A DNA stretch of 64,000 nt. It comes from Streptomyces albus subsp. albus. GTDB taxonomy: Bacteria > Actinomycetota > Actinomycetes > Streptomycetales > Streptomycetaceae. The stretch covers positions 141,752 to 205,751 of the forward strand of contig NZ_JODR01000011.1 of the NCBI RefSeq assembly GCF_000725885.1. Direction: 5' to 3'. Below the pieces are notes generated by a model that had not been told where the DNA came from, ran no database searches, and saw only the letters and a program-made list of their open reading frames with translations. Below, one piece after another: positions 34,314 through 44,676 of the stretch. Made by a program: the position numbers and the translations under genes. Numbering within the stretch: the stretch's first letter is position 1; each line of letters begins with the position of its first letter.

Positions 34314-35396
34314 GTGACAGAGGCGATCCTTCTGGTCGGGGGCAAGGGCACCCGGCTGCGACCGCTCACGGTGAACACCCCCAAGCCGATGGTCCCCGCC
34401 GCGGGAGTGCCCTTCCTCACCCACCAGCTGGCGCGCGCCCGTGCGGCGGGCGTCGACCACGTGGTGATGGCCACCTCCTACCTCGCCGAGGTCTTCGAGC
34501 CGTACTTCGGCGACGGCTCCCAGCTCGGGCTGCACCTGGAGTACGTCACCGAGGAGGAACCGCTGGGCACCGGCGGCGCCATCCGCAACGTCGCCTCCCG
34601 GCTGTACTCGCGCCCCGACGAGCCCGTCCTGGTCTTCAACGGCGACATCCTCTCCGGGCTCGACATCCGCGCCCTGGTGGACCAGCACACCCGCGCGGGT
34701 GCCGATGTCTCGCTGCACCTGACCCGGGTCGGCGATCCGCGGGCCTTCGGGCTGGTGCCCACCGACGCCACCGGGCGGGTCACGGCGTTCCTGGAGAAAC
34801 CGCAGACACCGGAGGAGATCGTCACCGACCAGATCAACGCGGGTGCCTACGTCTTCACCCGGTCGGTGATCGACACCATCCCCGCCGGGCGGCCCGTGTC
34901 GGTCGAACGCGAGACCTTCCCCGGGCTCCTCGCCGCCGGCGCACACCTGCACGGCATGGTGGATTCCACCTACTGGCTGGACCTGGGCACCCCCGAGTCG
35001 TTCGTGCGCGGCTCGGCCGACCTCGTGCTGGGCCGGGCCCCCTCGCCCGCCGTCCCCGGACGGTGCGGCGAGCGGCTGATACTGGAGACCGCCGAGGTCG
35101 CCGGGGACGCCAAACTGACCGGCGGCACCGTCGCCGGGGCGCACGCCGAGGTGGGCTCCGGCGCCCGGATCGACGGCAGCGCCCTGCTGGACGGCGCGGT
35201 GGTGGCACCCGGCGCCCGCATCCGGGACTCCCTGATCGGCGCGGGCGCCCGCATCGGCGCCGGCACCGTGCTGGACGGCGCCGTGATCGGTGACGGAGCC
35301 GTCATCGGCGAGGGCAACGAGCTGCGCGGCGGCATCCGCGTATGGTGCGACGCCCGCATACCGGCGGGCGCGGTCCGCTTCTCCTCGGACCAGTAA
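34314..35396 (+). CDS. NDP-sugar pyrophosphorylase (mannose-1-phosphate guanylyltransferase type)
   Basis: 360 residues. N-terminal nucleotidyltransferase with LVGGKGTRLRPLT (7-19) and TPKPMVP, the metal-binding FNGDIL, EEEPLGTGGAI and EKPQTPEE motifs. C-terminal left-handed beta-helix hexapeptide repeats (GARIDGSALLDGAVV, GARIGAGTVLDGAVI). In Streptomyces the enzyme at this position is annotated as making GDP-mannose from mannose-1-phosphate and GTP. Substrate is inferred, as glucose-1-phosphate enzymes share the motifs. It would use the product of manA/manB further along for glycoprotein or glycolipid mannosylation. Confidence 0.88.
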   Translation: MTEAILLVGGKGTRLRPLTVNTPKPMVPAAGVPFLTHQLARARAAGVDHVVMATSYLAEVFEPYFGDGSQLGLHLEYVTEEEPLGTGGAIRNVASRLYSRPDEPVLVFNGDILSGLDIRALVDQHTRAGADVSLHLTRVGDPRAFGLVPTDATGRVTAFLEKPQTPEEIVTDQINAGAYVFTRSVIDTIPAGRPVSVERETFPGLLAAGAHLHGMVDSTYWLDLGTPESFVRGSADLVLGRAPSPAVPGRCGERLILETAEVAGDAKLTGGTVAGAHAEVGSGARIDGSALLDGAVVAPGARIRDSLIGAGARIGAGTVLDGAVIGDGAVIGEGNELRGGIRVWCDARIPAGAVRFSSDQ

Positions 35397-35491
35397 CCGC
35401 CTGCTCCGGGCAGCGCCGCCCCGCCGGTGCGAGGGGCCTCCACGGGGCCGCGGCCTCCGGCTGTCAGTGGCGGGTCCTACGCTTGCTGCCC

Positions 35492-36415
35492 GTGTCCCTC
35501 ACCCGCACCTGGGCCCCGCCGGGCCCCTACGACCTGCACGGCAGCCTCCGTGTGCTGCGTCGCGGTCCCTACGACCCGACGTACCGCACCGAGGGCGGCG
35601 CCGGCGGCGCGGTGTGGCGGGGCACGCGTACGCCCCACGGCCCGGCGGCGCTCCGTCTCACTCTGCGGACGGGCGGCAGTCACGGCGAGGTGCACGCCCA
35701 GGCGTGGGGGCCGGGCGCCGCATGGCTCCTGGAGGGCCTGCCCGCGCTGCTCGGCGCCGAGGACGACCCGGACGCCTTCGTCCCGCACCACGAGGTGACC
35801 CGGCAGGCGCACCGCCGCCACCCGGGACTGCGGCTGATCCGCACCGGGCGGGTCCTGGAGTCCCTGATCCCCTCCGTGCTGGAGCAGAAGATCACCGCCG
35901 AGGAGGCGTACCGCGCCTGGCGGCTGCTGGTGCGGCGCTTCGGCGAGCGCGCTCCCGGACCGCACCCCGACCTGTGGGTGATGCCCCACCCGCGCGACTG
36001 GCTGCGCATCCCCTCCTGGGAGTGGCACCGCGCGGGAGTGGACCAGAAGCGCTCCTCGGCCATCCTGCGCGCCCTCCAGCGGGCGAGCCGGATGGAGGAG
36101 GCCGCGCACCTGGGCTTGGAGGAGGCGCTGGCCCGTCTCCAGGCGATACCCGGCATCGGCCCGTGGACGGCGGCCGAGGCGCTGCAGCGGTCCAACGGCG
36201 AGCCGGACGCGGTCACGGTCGGCGATCTGCACCTGCCCGGACAGGTGGGGTACGCGCTGACCGGTCTGCGGGGCACCGACGACGCGGGCATGCTGGAGCT
36301 GCTGGCCCCCTACGCGGGGCAGCGGCACCGTGCCACCCGTCTCATCCTGCTGGGCGGCCCGCGAATGCCGCGCCGTCAGCCGCGTTTCCCGGTGGGGAAC
36401 ATCGCGCGCTGGTGA
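35492..36415 (+). CDS. HhH-GPD DNA glycosylase (AlkA-like)
   Basis: 307 residues. The first third is a AlkA-type N-terminal domain. The helix-hairpin-helix region LQAIPGIGPWTAAEAL is followed by the catalytic Asp245 in VTVGDLHLPG, and LEQKITAEEAYRAWRLL is the usual glycosylase helix. It should excise alkylated bases such as 3-methyladenine. GTG 35492 lies eight bases after TACGCT, suggesting a leaderless transcript; in-frame TTG 35483 is an alternative. Followed by a small inverted repeat and the converging fbiB gene. Confidence 0.88.
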   Translation: MSLTRTWAPPGPYDLHGSLRVLRRGPYDPTYRTEGGAGGAVWRGTRTPHGPAALRLTLRTGGSHGEVHAQAWGPGAAWLLEGLPALLGAEDDPDAFVPHHEVTRQAHRRHPGLRLIRTGRVLESLIPSVLEQKITAEEAYRAWRLLVRRFGERAPGPHPDLWVMPHPRDWLRIPSWEWHRAGVDQKRSSAILRALQRASRMEEAAHLGLEEALARLQAIPGIGPWTAAEALQRSNGEPDAVTVGDLHLPGQVGYALTGLRGTDDAGMLELLAPYAGQRHRATRLILLGGPRMPRRQPRFPVGNIARW

Positions 36416-36481
36416 GCCGTCCGCCGTGCGGGCCGGACGGTTGCGCGCCGGACGGTTCGCGGGCTGCGGACGCCGGCCGGC

Positions 36482-37903
36482 TCAGCGCTCGACCACGAAG
36501 TCCTGTGCGCTGCGGGCCGGGCGCTCCCGGGGCGGGGCGGCGGGGCGGCCGATGGCGACGGCGCCCATCGGGTCCCAGCCGTCGGGCAGATCGAGGACAT
36601 CGCGGACGACGTCACGGCAGAACATGGTGGAGGAGATCCAGGCGGAGCCCAGCCGCTCCCCGGCGAGCGCGACGAGGAAGTTCTGGATACCGGCGCCGGT
36701 CGCCACCACGAACATCTCCCGTTCGGCGGCGTTGCGCCGCGCGTCCGGGTAGGTGTGCGAGCCGTCCATCACCAGGCAGGGCACCGCCAGGTAGGGCGCG
36801 TTGCGCAGCACGTCGCCGCGCTTGACCCGCTTGGCGATGCTCTGCTCGCTCTTGCCGTCGGCGCGCAGGTCGGCGATCCAGGCGTCGCGCATCGCGTCCA
36901 GCAGCCGCAGCCGCGACTCCTCGCTCTCCAGCAGCACGAACCGCCATGGGGTGGTGTGGTGCGGCGCCGGGGCGGTCACGGCGGCGGCGACGGCGCGGCG
37001 TACGGCCTCGCCGTCCACGGGGTCGTCGGTGAACTCCCTGACGGTCCGCCGCAGCGTCACCGCCTCGCGTACGGCCTCGGAGGTGCCGAGCCGGAACATG
37101 TCGTTGGCGGCATCGCGCACCAGCGCGCGGGCGGTGGACTCCGAGGCGGCATCCCCGTCTTCGCCCGGCGCGGGCAGCACGTGCCGGGACAGTCCGCGCA
37201 CCACCGCGACGGGCAGCCCGCTGGCCTTGCCCTTGACCAGTTCCCCGGCGGCGGCCAGTTCGTCGCCCACAGCGGTGACGGTGACGCCCAGCGGGTTGCC
37301 GTACATGTCCACGCTGCCGCGCAGGTCGTCCAGGACGCGCACCCCGGCGGCGCCGATGGCGACATCGGTCTGGCCCTCGCGCCAGGGCCGCCCGAAGGTG
37401 TCGGTGACCACGACGCCGACGGTGACGCCGAGTGCTTCGCGCACCCCGTCGCGGATGGTGCGGGCCGCCGCGTCGGGGTCCTCGGGCAGCAGCAGCACGG
37501 TGCCCTTGGGCGTGTTGGAGGCGTCCACCCCGGCGGCGGCCATCACGAAGCCGTGCCGGGACTCCACGATCCGGGCGGCGCCGCGGCGTGCCACCACGCG
37601 GACCGTCTCGGCGTCGATGGCGGCCTCCCGGTCGTCGGCCTCCACGACGCGTCCCTCGGCCTTGCTGACGATCTTGGAGGTGACGATGAGGATGTCGCCG
37701 TCCGCCAGGCCGCGGCCGTCCGCGGCGCGTGCCGCCTCGACGGCGTCCACGATGAGCGCCACCAGATCGTCGCCGGACCGCACCTCGGGGATGCCGGGCA
37801 GGGGCCACACCTCGTACGCGGCCCGGTCCGTCGCCGCCGGGGTGTGCCCGGGGGCCGCCGCGGCGGGGACGGCCCCGTCCGTGGTCTGTGTCGTCGCCGT
37901 CAT
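36482..37903 (-). CDS. fbiB: Bifunctional coenzyme F420-0:L-glutamate ligase / nitroreductase-like protein
   Basis: 473 residues with two domains: CofE (about 30-270; [41 protein letters not shown]), which adds L-glutamate to F420-0, and a C-terminal nitroreductase-fold domain (about 285-460; [32 protein letters not shown]), as in actinobacterial FbiB where it helps reduce dehydro-F420 and extend the glutamate chain. ATG 37903 overlaps the fbiA stop (ATGA), so the genes are translationally coupled. Confidence 0.95.
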   Translation of the reverse strand: MTATTQTTDGAVPAAAAPGHTPAATDRAAYEVWPLPGIPEVRSGDDLVALIVDAVEAARAADGRGLADGDILIVTSKIVSKAEGRVVEADDREAAIDAETVRVVARRGAARIVESRHGFVMAAAGVDASNTPKGTVLLLPEDPDAAARTIRDGVREALGVTVGVVVTDTFGRPWREGQTDVAIGAAGVRVLDDLRGSVDMYGNPLGVTVTAVGDELAAAGELVKGKASGLPVAVVRGLSRHVLPAPGEDGDAASESTARALVRDAANDMFRLGTSEAVREAVTLRRTVREFTDDPVDGEAVRRAVAAAVTAPAPHHTTPWRFVLLESEESRLRLLDAMRDAWIADLRADGKSEQSIAKRVKRGDVLRNAPYLAVPCLVMDGSHTYPDARRNAAEREMFVVATGAGIQNFLVALAGERLGSAWISSTMFCRDVVRDVLDLPDGWDPMGAVAIGRPAAPPRERPARSAQDFVVER

Positions 37904-38868
37904 GCCCGTACCTCCCCGGCCAGCCGCAGCGCCTCGGTGGCCATCTGCGCGGTGGCCTGTTCGTCGGTCATCATCAGCGGCACGGCCCGGCACCGGATGC
38001 CCGCCTCCTCGACGGCCGGCACCGCGCCGGCGTCGATGGTGTCCACCAGCCAGCCGTCCAGCAGCCCCGAGCCGTAGTGCGCGGCCACGGCGGCGGCGGT
38101 GGACTCCACGCCGACGGCCGCCAGCACCTTGTCGGCCATGCCGCGCACCGGCGCGTCGCCGACGATGGGGGAGAGCCCGACGACGGGCACGCCCGCGTCC
38201 GCGATGGCCTCCCGGATGCCGGGCACCGCGAGGATCGTGCCGACGCTGACGACCGGGTTGGACGGCGGGAAGAGGATCACGTCGGCCCCGGCGATGGCCT
38301 CCAGCACTCCGGGTGCGGGCTTGGCCTGCTCCGCGCCGACCGGGACCACGGCGTGCGCGTCCACAGAGGCCCGCAGCCGCACCCAGTACTCCTGGAAGTG
38401 CACGGCCTTCCGGCCGCCCGAGCCGTCCGGGTCGTCGATCAGTACGTGCGTCTCCACCCGGTCGTCCGTCATCGGCAGCAGCCGCACCCCCGGCTGCCAG
38501 CGGGCGCACAGCGCCTCGGTGACGGCGCTGAGCGGGTACCCGGCGCCGAGCATCTGGGTGCGGACGATGTGTGTGGCGAAGTCGCGGTCGCCCAGCCCGA
38601 ACCACTCGGGGCCCACGCCGTAGGCGGCCAGCTCCTCCTTCACCGCGAAGGTCTCGTCGGCCCGGCCCCATCCCTGTTCCTCGTGGATGCCGCCGCCCAG
38701 GGTGTACATCACCGTGTCGAGGTCGGGGCAGACCTTGAGCCCGAACAGATGGATGTCGTCACCGGTGTTGCCGACGACGGTGATCTCCGCCTCGGGCACC
38801 GCGGACCTCAGCCCGCGCAGGAAGCGGGCACCGCCGATGCCCCCGGCCAGAACCACAATGCGCTGCAT
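37900..38868 (-). CDS. fbiA: 2-phospho-L-lactate (phosphoenolpyruvyl) transferase of F420 synthesis
   Basis: 322 residues, CofD family: [39 protein letters not shown] spread over the N-terminal Rossmann-like core, and [12 protein letters not shown]. It transfers the phosphoenolpyruvyl or lactyl-phosphate group to the deazaflavin Fo giving (dehydro)F420-0, which FbiB then glutamylates. ATG 38868 is preferred; GTG 38874 is in frame. No fbiC/cofGH or cofC gene lies in the window. Confidence 0.95.
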   Translation of the reverse strand: MQRIVVLAGGIGGARFLRGLRSAVPEAEITVVGNTGDDIHLFGLKVCPDLDTVMYTLGGGIHEEQGWGRADETFAVKEELAAYGVGPEWFGLGDRDFATHIVRTQMLGAGYPLSAVTEALCARWQPGVRLLPMTDDRVETHVLIDDPDGSGGRKAVHFQEYWVRLRASVDAHAVVPVGAEQAKPAPGVLEAIAGADVILFPPSNPVVSVGTILAVPGIREAIADAGVPVVGLSPIVGDAPVRGMADKVLAAVGVESTAAAVAAHYGSGLLDGWLVDTIDAGAVPAVEEAGIRCRAVPLMMTDEQATAQMATEALRLAGEVRA

Positions 38869-38962
38869 GGGCACCAGTCTCGCAGCCCGCCCCCGGCGCC
38901 CGGCACCTGGCCGGGCGCCGGGGGCGCCCCAGGGGGTGCCGTACGCCCCCGCCGGGCGGGCG

Positions 38963-39460
38963 TCAGATCGCTGTGCGCCGGGCGTCCCGTGCGGCTGCGG
39001 GGCCGACGGAGCAGTGCATGGGCATCTCCGTCAGGCCGGGTGCGTAGACGTGCACGCTGACGACCGGTTCCAGTCCGTCGTTGACCACTTCGTGCACATA
39101 GCCGGGGGCAAAAACACGCACTGTGCCGGGGCGCAGGACACGTGAGCCGTTCCCGTGCTCGGTCAACTCTCCCGCGAGCACCCCGAAGACACCGCTGGAG
39201 GGCCCGTGGTCGTGCCGGCCGCTGCCCTGTCCCGGCAGCCAGCTCAGCAGCCACACCTCGTACCCGGGGCCGGTGCGCAGCCGGTGGTACCAGCGCAGCG
39301 TCGGGTCGTAGCGCACGAGCGGCGCCCAGGCGGAGCGGTCGGCGGCGAGCGCCCGGACGAGCCCGGCGTACCCGGCGACGGTGCCGGGGTGCTCAGGAGC
39401 GGGCGGGAGGAGATGCGGTACGGCGAGCAGATCGCCCGCGATTTCGACGTCGCTGTTCAC
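38963..39460 (-). CDS. Cysteine dioxygenase-like cupin
   Basis: 165 residues with the cupin/CDO iron site: H83 and H85 in GRHDHGPSSG, and H123 in GYVHEVVN, matching the three-His iron centre of thiol dioxygenases. The family oxidises cysteine (or a related thiol acid) to the sulfinic acid. GTG 39460 follows an AAGG site. It is transcribed alone, away from the whiB regulatory region. The substrate is inferred. Confidence 0.88.
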   Translation of the reverse strand: MNSDVEIAGDLLAVPHLLPPAPEHPGTVAGYAGLVRALAADRSAWAPLVRYDPTLRWYHRLRTGPGYEVWLLSWLPGQGSGRHDHGPSSGVFGVLAGELTEHGNGSRVLRPGTVRVFAPGYVHEVVNDGLEPVVSVHVYAPGLTEMPMHCSVGPAAARDARRTAI

Positions 39461-40390
39461 GTGCGGAGGTGCCTTTTCTGGAAGGAATTCGGGTGGGGAG
39501 GGACGGTCGCACCGCTTCCGGCGCCGCACAGGGGCCGCCGCCTCCGGCCCCGGCCCGGCGGAGCGGGCGGGCGGGCGAGGAGGAGCGGAGTGCGGCTCAC
39601 GACGGGAGCGGTGCGCCGGGCGGCCGGGCCGTGTGGGACGGAGGGCCAGGCGTGGGACGGCGGGGACGGCGGCCGGGGGCGTCAGCGCAACGGCGGACGC
39701 GAAAGGGGCCGGCCCGGCGGGCGGCGTGGCCGTCGGCCGGCCTGAGACGGGATCACCGGGGCCGGGCCGGGACGGCGAGCCGTCTCAGCGACAGTGCGCC
39801 GGACAGCCGTGGGGACAGCGACAGCGGTGGGCTTCCAGGACGTGAGAGGCGGCACGGGGGAGCGCCCGGGCGCTCCCGGCAGGCCGCGGGGCGAGGGCGC
39901 CGCGGACCGTGCGGGTCTCAGAGGTCGCTGACATGCGCTCAAGAACAGCGCCCCGGCGCGTCGGGTGTCAACTCGGAGCCGGGTTTGTGACCGATGTTTC
40001 ACCGCTTCCGGTCGCCCTGTCTGCTGAAAGGTTTGTGCGCCGGTGTTCGGGAGAAACGGGGCAGCAGCCGAACCCCGGCGGCCGTTGCACATCCGTGACC
40101 GGAGTGTGATCAGGGCCATCCGGGGGGCGGTGCGGAACGTGAGCGCAGGTCACCGCGTTCTGCAAACAGGGGCCGGACAAATCGCCCGGCCCCTGGATAC
40201 GAGTGTCATACTTCGTGCTGATTTGCACACTTACGGCGAACGCTTGGTTCCGCCGGGTGAATAACGGGCTCAATAGCAGATCTCGGCTTGACTGCCCCGG
40301 ATCGGCACACTTGTAATTTCACTCGTGTCGTTCAAGAGGGTTCGATAACGACAGCATCACGGGGTCGAAGAGACGGATCGAGGGGCGCAC
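39461..40390 (+). promoter_or_regulatory. Long gene-free region upstream of whiB
   Basis: About 930 bp in which no convincing gene is seen; frames here are Arg/Pro-rich and incoherent. The last 200 bp are AT-richer. Candidate promoters are TTGACT (40288-40293) with TGTAAT 18 bp later, and a TCATACT element near 40206. A hairpin (40169-40176 with 40186-40193) lies just before the latter. whiB in S. coelicolor is known to be transcribed from two promoters, one of them developmental, and this region should hold their counterparts. Confidence 0.5.
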
Positions 40391-40654
40391 ATGACCGAGC
40401 TGTTCCAACAACTGCTGGTCGAAGAGGCGGACGAGGAGCTGGGCTGGCAGGAGCGCGCCTTGTGCGCCCAGACCGACCCGGAGTCGTTCTTCCCCGAGAA
40501 GGGCGGTTCAACCCGCGAGGCGAAAAAGGTCTGCCTCGCGTGTGAAGTCCGTTCGGAATGCCTCGAATACGCCCTGGCCAATGACGAGCGATTCGGTATT
40601 TGGGGCGGCCTGTCGGAACGCGAACGCCGCCGTTTGAAGAAGGCCGCCGTCTGA
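40391..40654 (+). CDS. whiB: WhiB sporulation regulator
   Basis: 87 residues, nearly identical in full length to the Streptomyces WhiB I know. Four cysteines C25, C48, C51 and C57 (C-x22-C-x2-C-x5-C) bind a [4Fe-4S] cluster, followed by the WhiB turn GIWGGL (69-74) and a basic RERRRLKKAAV tail for DNA binding. With WhiA it starts sporulation septation in aerial hyphae. ATG 40391 with GGAUCGAGGGG-type leader upstream. Regulation is expected at the promoters described above. The 248-bp gap to the next gene holds that gene's promoter only. Confidence 0.98.
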   Translation: MTELFQQLLVEEADEELGWQERALCAQTDPESFFPEKGGSTREAKKVCLACEVRSECLEYALANDERFGIWGGLSERERRRLKKAAV

Positions 40655-40902
40655 CCTAGGCATTCCACCGGCCGGTTCATCCGACAAACGCCGTGCCACC
40701 CGGGTAACCAGGAGCCCGCCCGGGGCAGTTGCACCGAGGCGCCGGACGCGCGTGTGCGAGCCGTTAGTGTGGGGCCGTCCGCGACGCACCGCCCTGGCAC
40801 AGGGGGTGTGTTCACCGCTCCGATACGCGTCTTCCGGGGGCTTGCAGCCACAGCGCGGCACCGCCGCGAGGCCCCGGCACCCCGGGGAGGGCCCCTACCT
40901 CG

Positions 40903-43900
40903 ATGTCCGTGCACAGCCATATGGCGGCCCATTACGAGGCGGCCACCGCAGGGTTGGCCACCGTGGAGCCGCCCGAGTTCCCCCGGCACGTCGTCACCGC
41001 CGTCATCGTCGCGCACGACGGCGAGCGCTGGCTTCCCGACGCGCTCGGCGGGCTGCTGGAGCAGAACCGCCCCGTGCAGAACGTCATCGCGGCCGACACC
41101 GGCAGCGCGGACGACTCCGCCCGGCTGCTGACCGAGGCCCTCGGCCCCGAACGCGTGCTGCACCTGGCACGCCGCACCGGATTCGGCGCCGCCGTCGAAG
41201 AGGCCCACCGGGCGGCCCGCCGGCTCACCCCGGACGACCTGCCCTACCTGAAGCGGCCCAGCGGCTGGGACCCGGTCAACCGCACCTGGCGCGACGACGC
41301 CTACGACATGCCGGAACTGCCGTACGGCGAGCCCGTGGAGTGGCTGTGGCTGCTGCACGACGACTGCGCGCCCGAACCGGACACCCTCACCGAACTGCTG
41401 CGCGTCGTCGACGCCGACCCGTCCGTGGCCATCACCGGGCCCAAACTGCGCAGCTGGTACGACGGCAGGCAGCTGCTGGAGACGGGCGTGACCATCGCCC
41501 ACAGCGGCCGGCGCTGGACGGGCATCGAACGCCGCGAACAGGACCAGGGCCAGCACGACCAGGTGCGGCCCGTCCTCGCCGTCTCCACCGCCGGCATGCT
41601 CGTGCGGCGCGACGTCTTCGACCAGCTCGGCGGATTCGACCGCGCCCTGCCCCTGATGCGTGACGACGTGGACCTGTGCTGGCGCGCCCAGTCCGCCGGC
41701 CACCGGGTGCTCGTCGCTCCCGACGCGGCCATGCGGCACGCCGAGGCTGCCTCCCGCGAGCGCCGTCCCGTCGACTGCGTCGGCAGGGCCGGCCGCGGCG
41801 CCGGGCCGCACCGCGTGGACAAGGCCGGTGCTGTCTACACGTTGCTGGCCAACATGCCCTCCGCGCTGCTGCCGTGGGTCCTGCTACGGCTCGTGATCGG
41901 CACACTGGTGCGCACCCTCGGCTACCTCGTCGGCAAGGTGCCCGGACAGGCCCTCGACGAAATCAGAGGACTGTCCGGCACGCTGCTGCGCCCCGGGCGG
42001 GTGCTGGCGGCACGGCGCAGGCGCGGCAGGCCCGCCGTGTCCCACAAGGAACTGCGGCCCCTCTTCCCGCCGCCGGGCGCCACCCTGCGCGCCACCGTCG
42101 AACAGCTCACCAGCAACCTCACCGGCCGCTCCGAACCCGAACTGACGGCGGGCGGACGGCACGGCGCCGTCGAGTCCGGCCCTTCCGACGAGGACGCCGA
42201 CTTCCTCGAAGTCGAACAGTTCGCGCGGCTCAAACGGCTCGCGCACAAACCCGGCCCCGTCCTGTTCGCCGTACTGCTCGTCGTCTCCCTCGTCGCCTGC
42301 CGCGCACTGTTCGGCTCCGGCGCACTGGCCGGCGGCGCCCTGCTGCCCGTGCCCGACCACCTGTCGGAGCTGTGGTCGCGCTCCCTGGACGCCTGGCACC
42401 CCGTCGGCACCGGCGGCACCCAGTCGGCCCCGCCCTACCTGGCGCTGCTGGCCACCTTCGCGACGCTCCTCTTCGGCAGCACCAGCCTGGCCCTGACCCT
42501 GCTGCTGGTGTGCTCGGTGCCGCTGGCCGGCATCACCGCGTACTTCGCCTCCCGCCCCCTGGTCGGCTCCCGGCTGGTGCGCGCCTGGGGAAGCGTCGCC
42601 TACGCCTTCCTGCCCGCCGCCACCGGAGCCCTCGCACAGGGCCGGATCGGCACCGCGGTACTCGCCATCCTGCTCCCCCTGCTGGCCCGTGCCGCCGTCT
42701 CGGCCTGCGGACTGCACGGCAAGGGCGGCTGGCGCGCCGCCTGGACGTACGCCCTGCTGCTCACCCTCACGACGGCCTTCACCCCCGTGGTGTGGCCGCT
42801 GGCGGCCGTACTGGCCGTCCTGGCGCTCGCCCTGGCCGGCCGGCAGAGCGGCTCCCTCGGCGCGCGGGCGGCCCGGCTGGCCACCGCGCTGGTCACGCCC
42901 GTCGTTCTGCTCGCGCCCTGGTCGCTGACCCTGTTCACCGACCCCGCAAAGCTCCTGCGCGAGGTCGGCATGGAGTACGGCACCGGCGCCGCCTCCGCGA
43001 TCGACCTGCTGACCCTGTCGCCGGGCGGCCCCGGCACCACCGACGGGTTGCTCCTCGTCGGACTGGTACTGGCCGGGCTCGCCGCACTGCTGCGCGCGGA
43101 ACGCCAGTCGGCCGTCCTGGCCGCATGGGCCGCCGCACTGGCCGCCCTCGCCCTCGCCGCGCTGTCCAACGGTTCGGCCTGGGCCGGACCCGCCACCCTG
43201 TGCTACGGACTGGCCGTGCTGTGCGCCGCCGCGATCGGTGCCGAGGGCGCCAAGGAACGCGTCGCCGCACAGAGCTTCGGCTGGCGCCAGCCGGTGGCCG
43301 CCCTCGTGGCCGCCGCGGCCGTCTTCGCCCCGCTGTGCGCCGCCGTCGGCTGGATGGTGGGCGGCGCCGACGGCCCGCTCACGCGGCGCGACCCGGTGCA
43401 GGTGCCCGCCTTCGTCGCCGAGGAGAGCTCCACCAGCGACCAGCCCCGCACCCTCGTCCTCGACCAGCCGGAGGGCACCGCGCAGGTGGGCTACACACTG
43501 GTGCGCGGCTCCGGTGCCCGTCTGGGCGACGCCGACCTGGCGGCCGTCGGCGGCGACGACGCGCGGCTGGACAAGGTGGTCGCCAACCTGGTGGCCGGTT
43601 CGGGTGCCGACCAGACCAGCCAGCTGGGCGGCTACGCCGTCCGCTACGTCCTGCTGCGCGACGGCGCCTCCCGCGAGGCGAGCCGAGTCCTGGACGCGAC
43701 GCCCGGCCTCACCCGGCTCAGCCAGGAGGACGGCAGCGCACTGTGGCGCGTCGACCGGCAGGTCTCCCGCGTCTCGATCGTCCCCGGCGGCACGGGCGAC
43801 AGCACGGGCGGCGGCGCGGTGACCGCCCCGGTGGCGGTGGCCGCCGGTCCCGTCGAGTCCCACGCCACCCTCCCGTCCGGCCCGTCCGGCCGGGTGCTGC

Positions 43901-44676
43901 GGATCGCCGACAAGGCGGACAGCGGCTGGCAGGCCACCCTCGACGGCAGCCCGCTCAAGAGCGTCACCGTCGACGGCTGGGCACAGGGCTTCGAACTGCC
44001 CGCGAACGGCGGCAAGCTGTCCCTCACGTACGACACGCCGCTCACCCACACCCTGTGGACATGGGGGCAGGGCTTCCTGCTGCTCGTCGTCCTCGTCCTC
44101 GCCCTGCCGGGCCGCAAGCGCGACGTGGACGACGACATCCCCGAGGAAGGGCTCGCGCCCCAGACCGCGGACGGGGAGGGCCGCAGGGCCCGCAGGCTGC
44201 GGGCGGCGGCGGAGGCGTCCGCCGCCCAGGCCGGCCCCGCCGGGGAGCCGCAGCCGCCCGCGCCGCCCGGCATGCCGGAGGCGGAACCGGCCCCGGCGGA
44301 ATCCGTCCCGGCGATGCCGCAGGCGGCGCCCGAGATGCCGGTGCAGCCGGAGTACGACCCCTACGCGCACCAGCAGCCCTATGTGCCGCAGCAGGATCCC
44401 TACGGCGCCCAGGAGCCCGTCTACGACGCACAGCAGGGATACGGACAGGCGGCACCGTACGAGCAGGTGACCTACGACGCCTACGGCCAGCCCTCCTACG
44501 GCCAGGTTCCGCAGCAGCAGCCGTACGACCAGCAGTACGGCTACGACGACTGGCAGGCGCAGCAGTACGCGCCCCAGCAGGGCATCGACCCCTACGGCTA
44601 CCAGCCCGGCCACCAGCAGCCGGAGGCACACGGCGGCTACGACAGCAGGTACGGCAACGGGAGCGAGCAGCAGTGA
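40903..44676 (+). CDS. Giant membrane glycosyltransferase (GT2) with Gln/Tyr-rich tail
   Basis: 1257 residues. N-terminal GT2 domain (about 30-330; VVTAVIVAHDGERWLPDAL, AADTGSADDSARL, the DDCAPEPDT catalytic loop, and MRDDVDLCWRAQSAGHRV), then a hydrophilic link, about a dozen membrane helices (450-870), an extracellular region (about 860-1060), a last helix near 1065-1085, and a cytoplasmic tail (about 1140-1257) made almost only of Gln, Tyr, Pro, Gly and Asp. Similar proteins are linked to envelope glycan assembly in Actinobacteria. GTG overlap (44673-44676) couples it to the DUF5719 gene. Confidence 0.9.
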   Translation: MSVHSHMAAHYEAATAGLATVEPPEFPRHVVTAVIVAHDGERWLPDALGGLLEQNRPVQNVIAADTGSADDSARLLTEALGPERVLHLARRTGFGAAVEEAHRAARRLTPDDLPYLKRPSGWDPVNRTWRDDAYDMPELPYGEPVEWLWLLHDDCAPEPDTLTELLRVVDADPSVAITGPKLRSWYDGRQLLETGVTIAHSGRRWTGIERREQDQGQHDQVRPVLAVSTAGMLVRRDVFDQLGGFDRALPLMRDDVDLCWRAQSAGHRVLVAPDAAMRHAEAASRERRPVDCVGRAGRGAGPHRVDKAGAVYTLLANMPSALLPWVLLRLVIGTLVRTLGYLVGKVPGQALDEIRGLSGTLLRPGRVLAARRRRGRPAVSHKELRPLFPPPGATLRATVEQLTSNLTGRSEPELTAGGRHGAVESGPSDEDADFLEVEQFARLKRLAHKPGPVLFAVLLVVSLVACRALFGSGALAGGALLPVPDHLSELWSRSLDAWHPVGTGGTQSAPPYLALLATFATLLFGSTSLALTLLLVCSVPLAGITAYFASRPLVGSRLVRAWGSVAYAFLPAATGALAQGRIGTAVLAILLPLLARAAVSACGLHGKGGWRAAWTYALLLTLTTAFTPVVWPLAAVLAVLALALAGRQSGSLGARAARLATALVTPVVLLAPWSLTLFTDPAKLLREVGMEYGTGAASAIDLLTLSPGGPGTTDGLLLVGLVLAGLAALLRAERQSAVLAAWAAALAALALAALSNGSAWAGPATLCYGLAVLCAAAIGAEGAKERVAAQSFGWRQPVAALVAAAAVFAPLCAAVGWMVGGADGPLTRRDPVQVPAFVAEESSTSDQPRTLVLDQPEGTAQVGYTLVRGSGARLGDADLAAVGGDDARLDKVVANLVAGSGADQTSQLGGYAVRYVLLRDGASREASRVLDATPGLTRLSQEDGSALWRVDRQVSRVSIVPGGTGDSTGGGAVTAPVAVAAGPVESHATLPSGPSGRVLRIADKADSGWQATLDGSPLKSVTVDGWAQGFELPANGGKLSLTYDTPLTHTLWTWGQGFLLLVVLVLALPGRKRDVDDDIPEEGLAPQTADGEGRRARRLRAAAEASAAQAGPAGEPQPPAPPGMPEAEPAPAESVPAMPQAAPEMPVQPEYDPYAHQQPYVPQQDPYGAQEPVYDAQQGYGQAAPYEQVTYDAYGQPSYGQVPQQQPYDQQYGYDDWQAQQYAPQQGIDPYGYQPGHQQPEAHGGYDSRYGNGSEQQ

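Noticed and set aside
39142..40119. Open frames upstream of whiB on both strands
   Set aside because: Incoherent, basic, no motif; more consistent with regulatory DNA.
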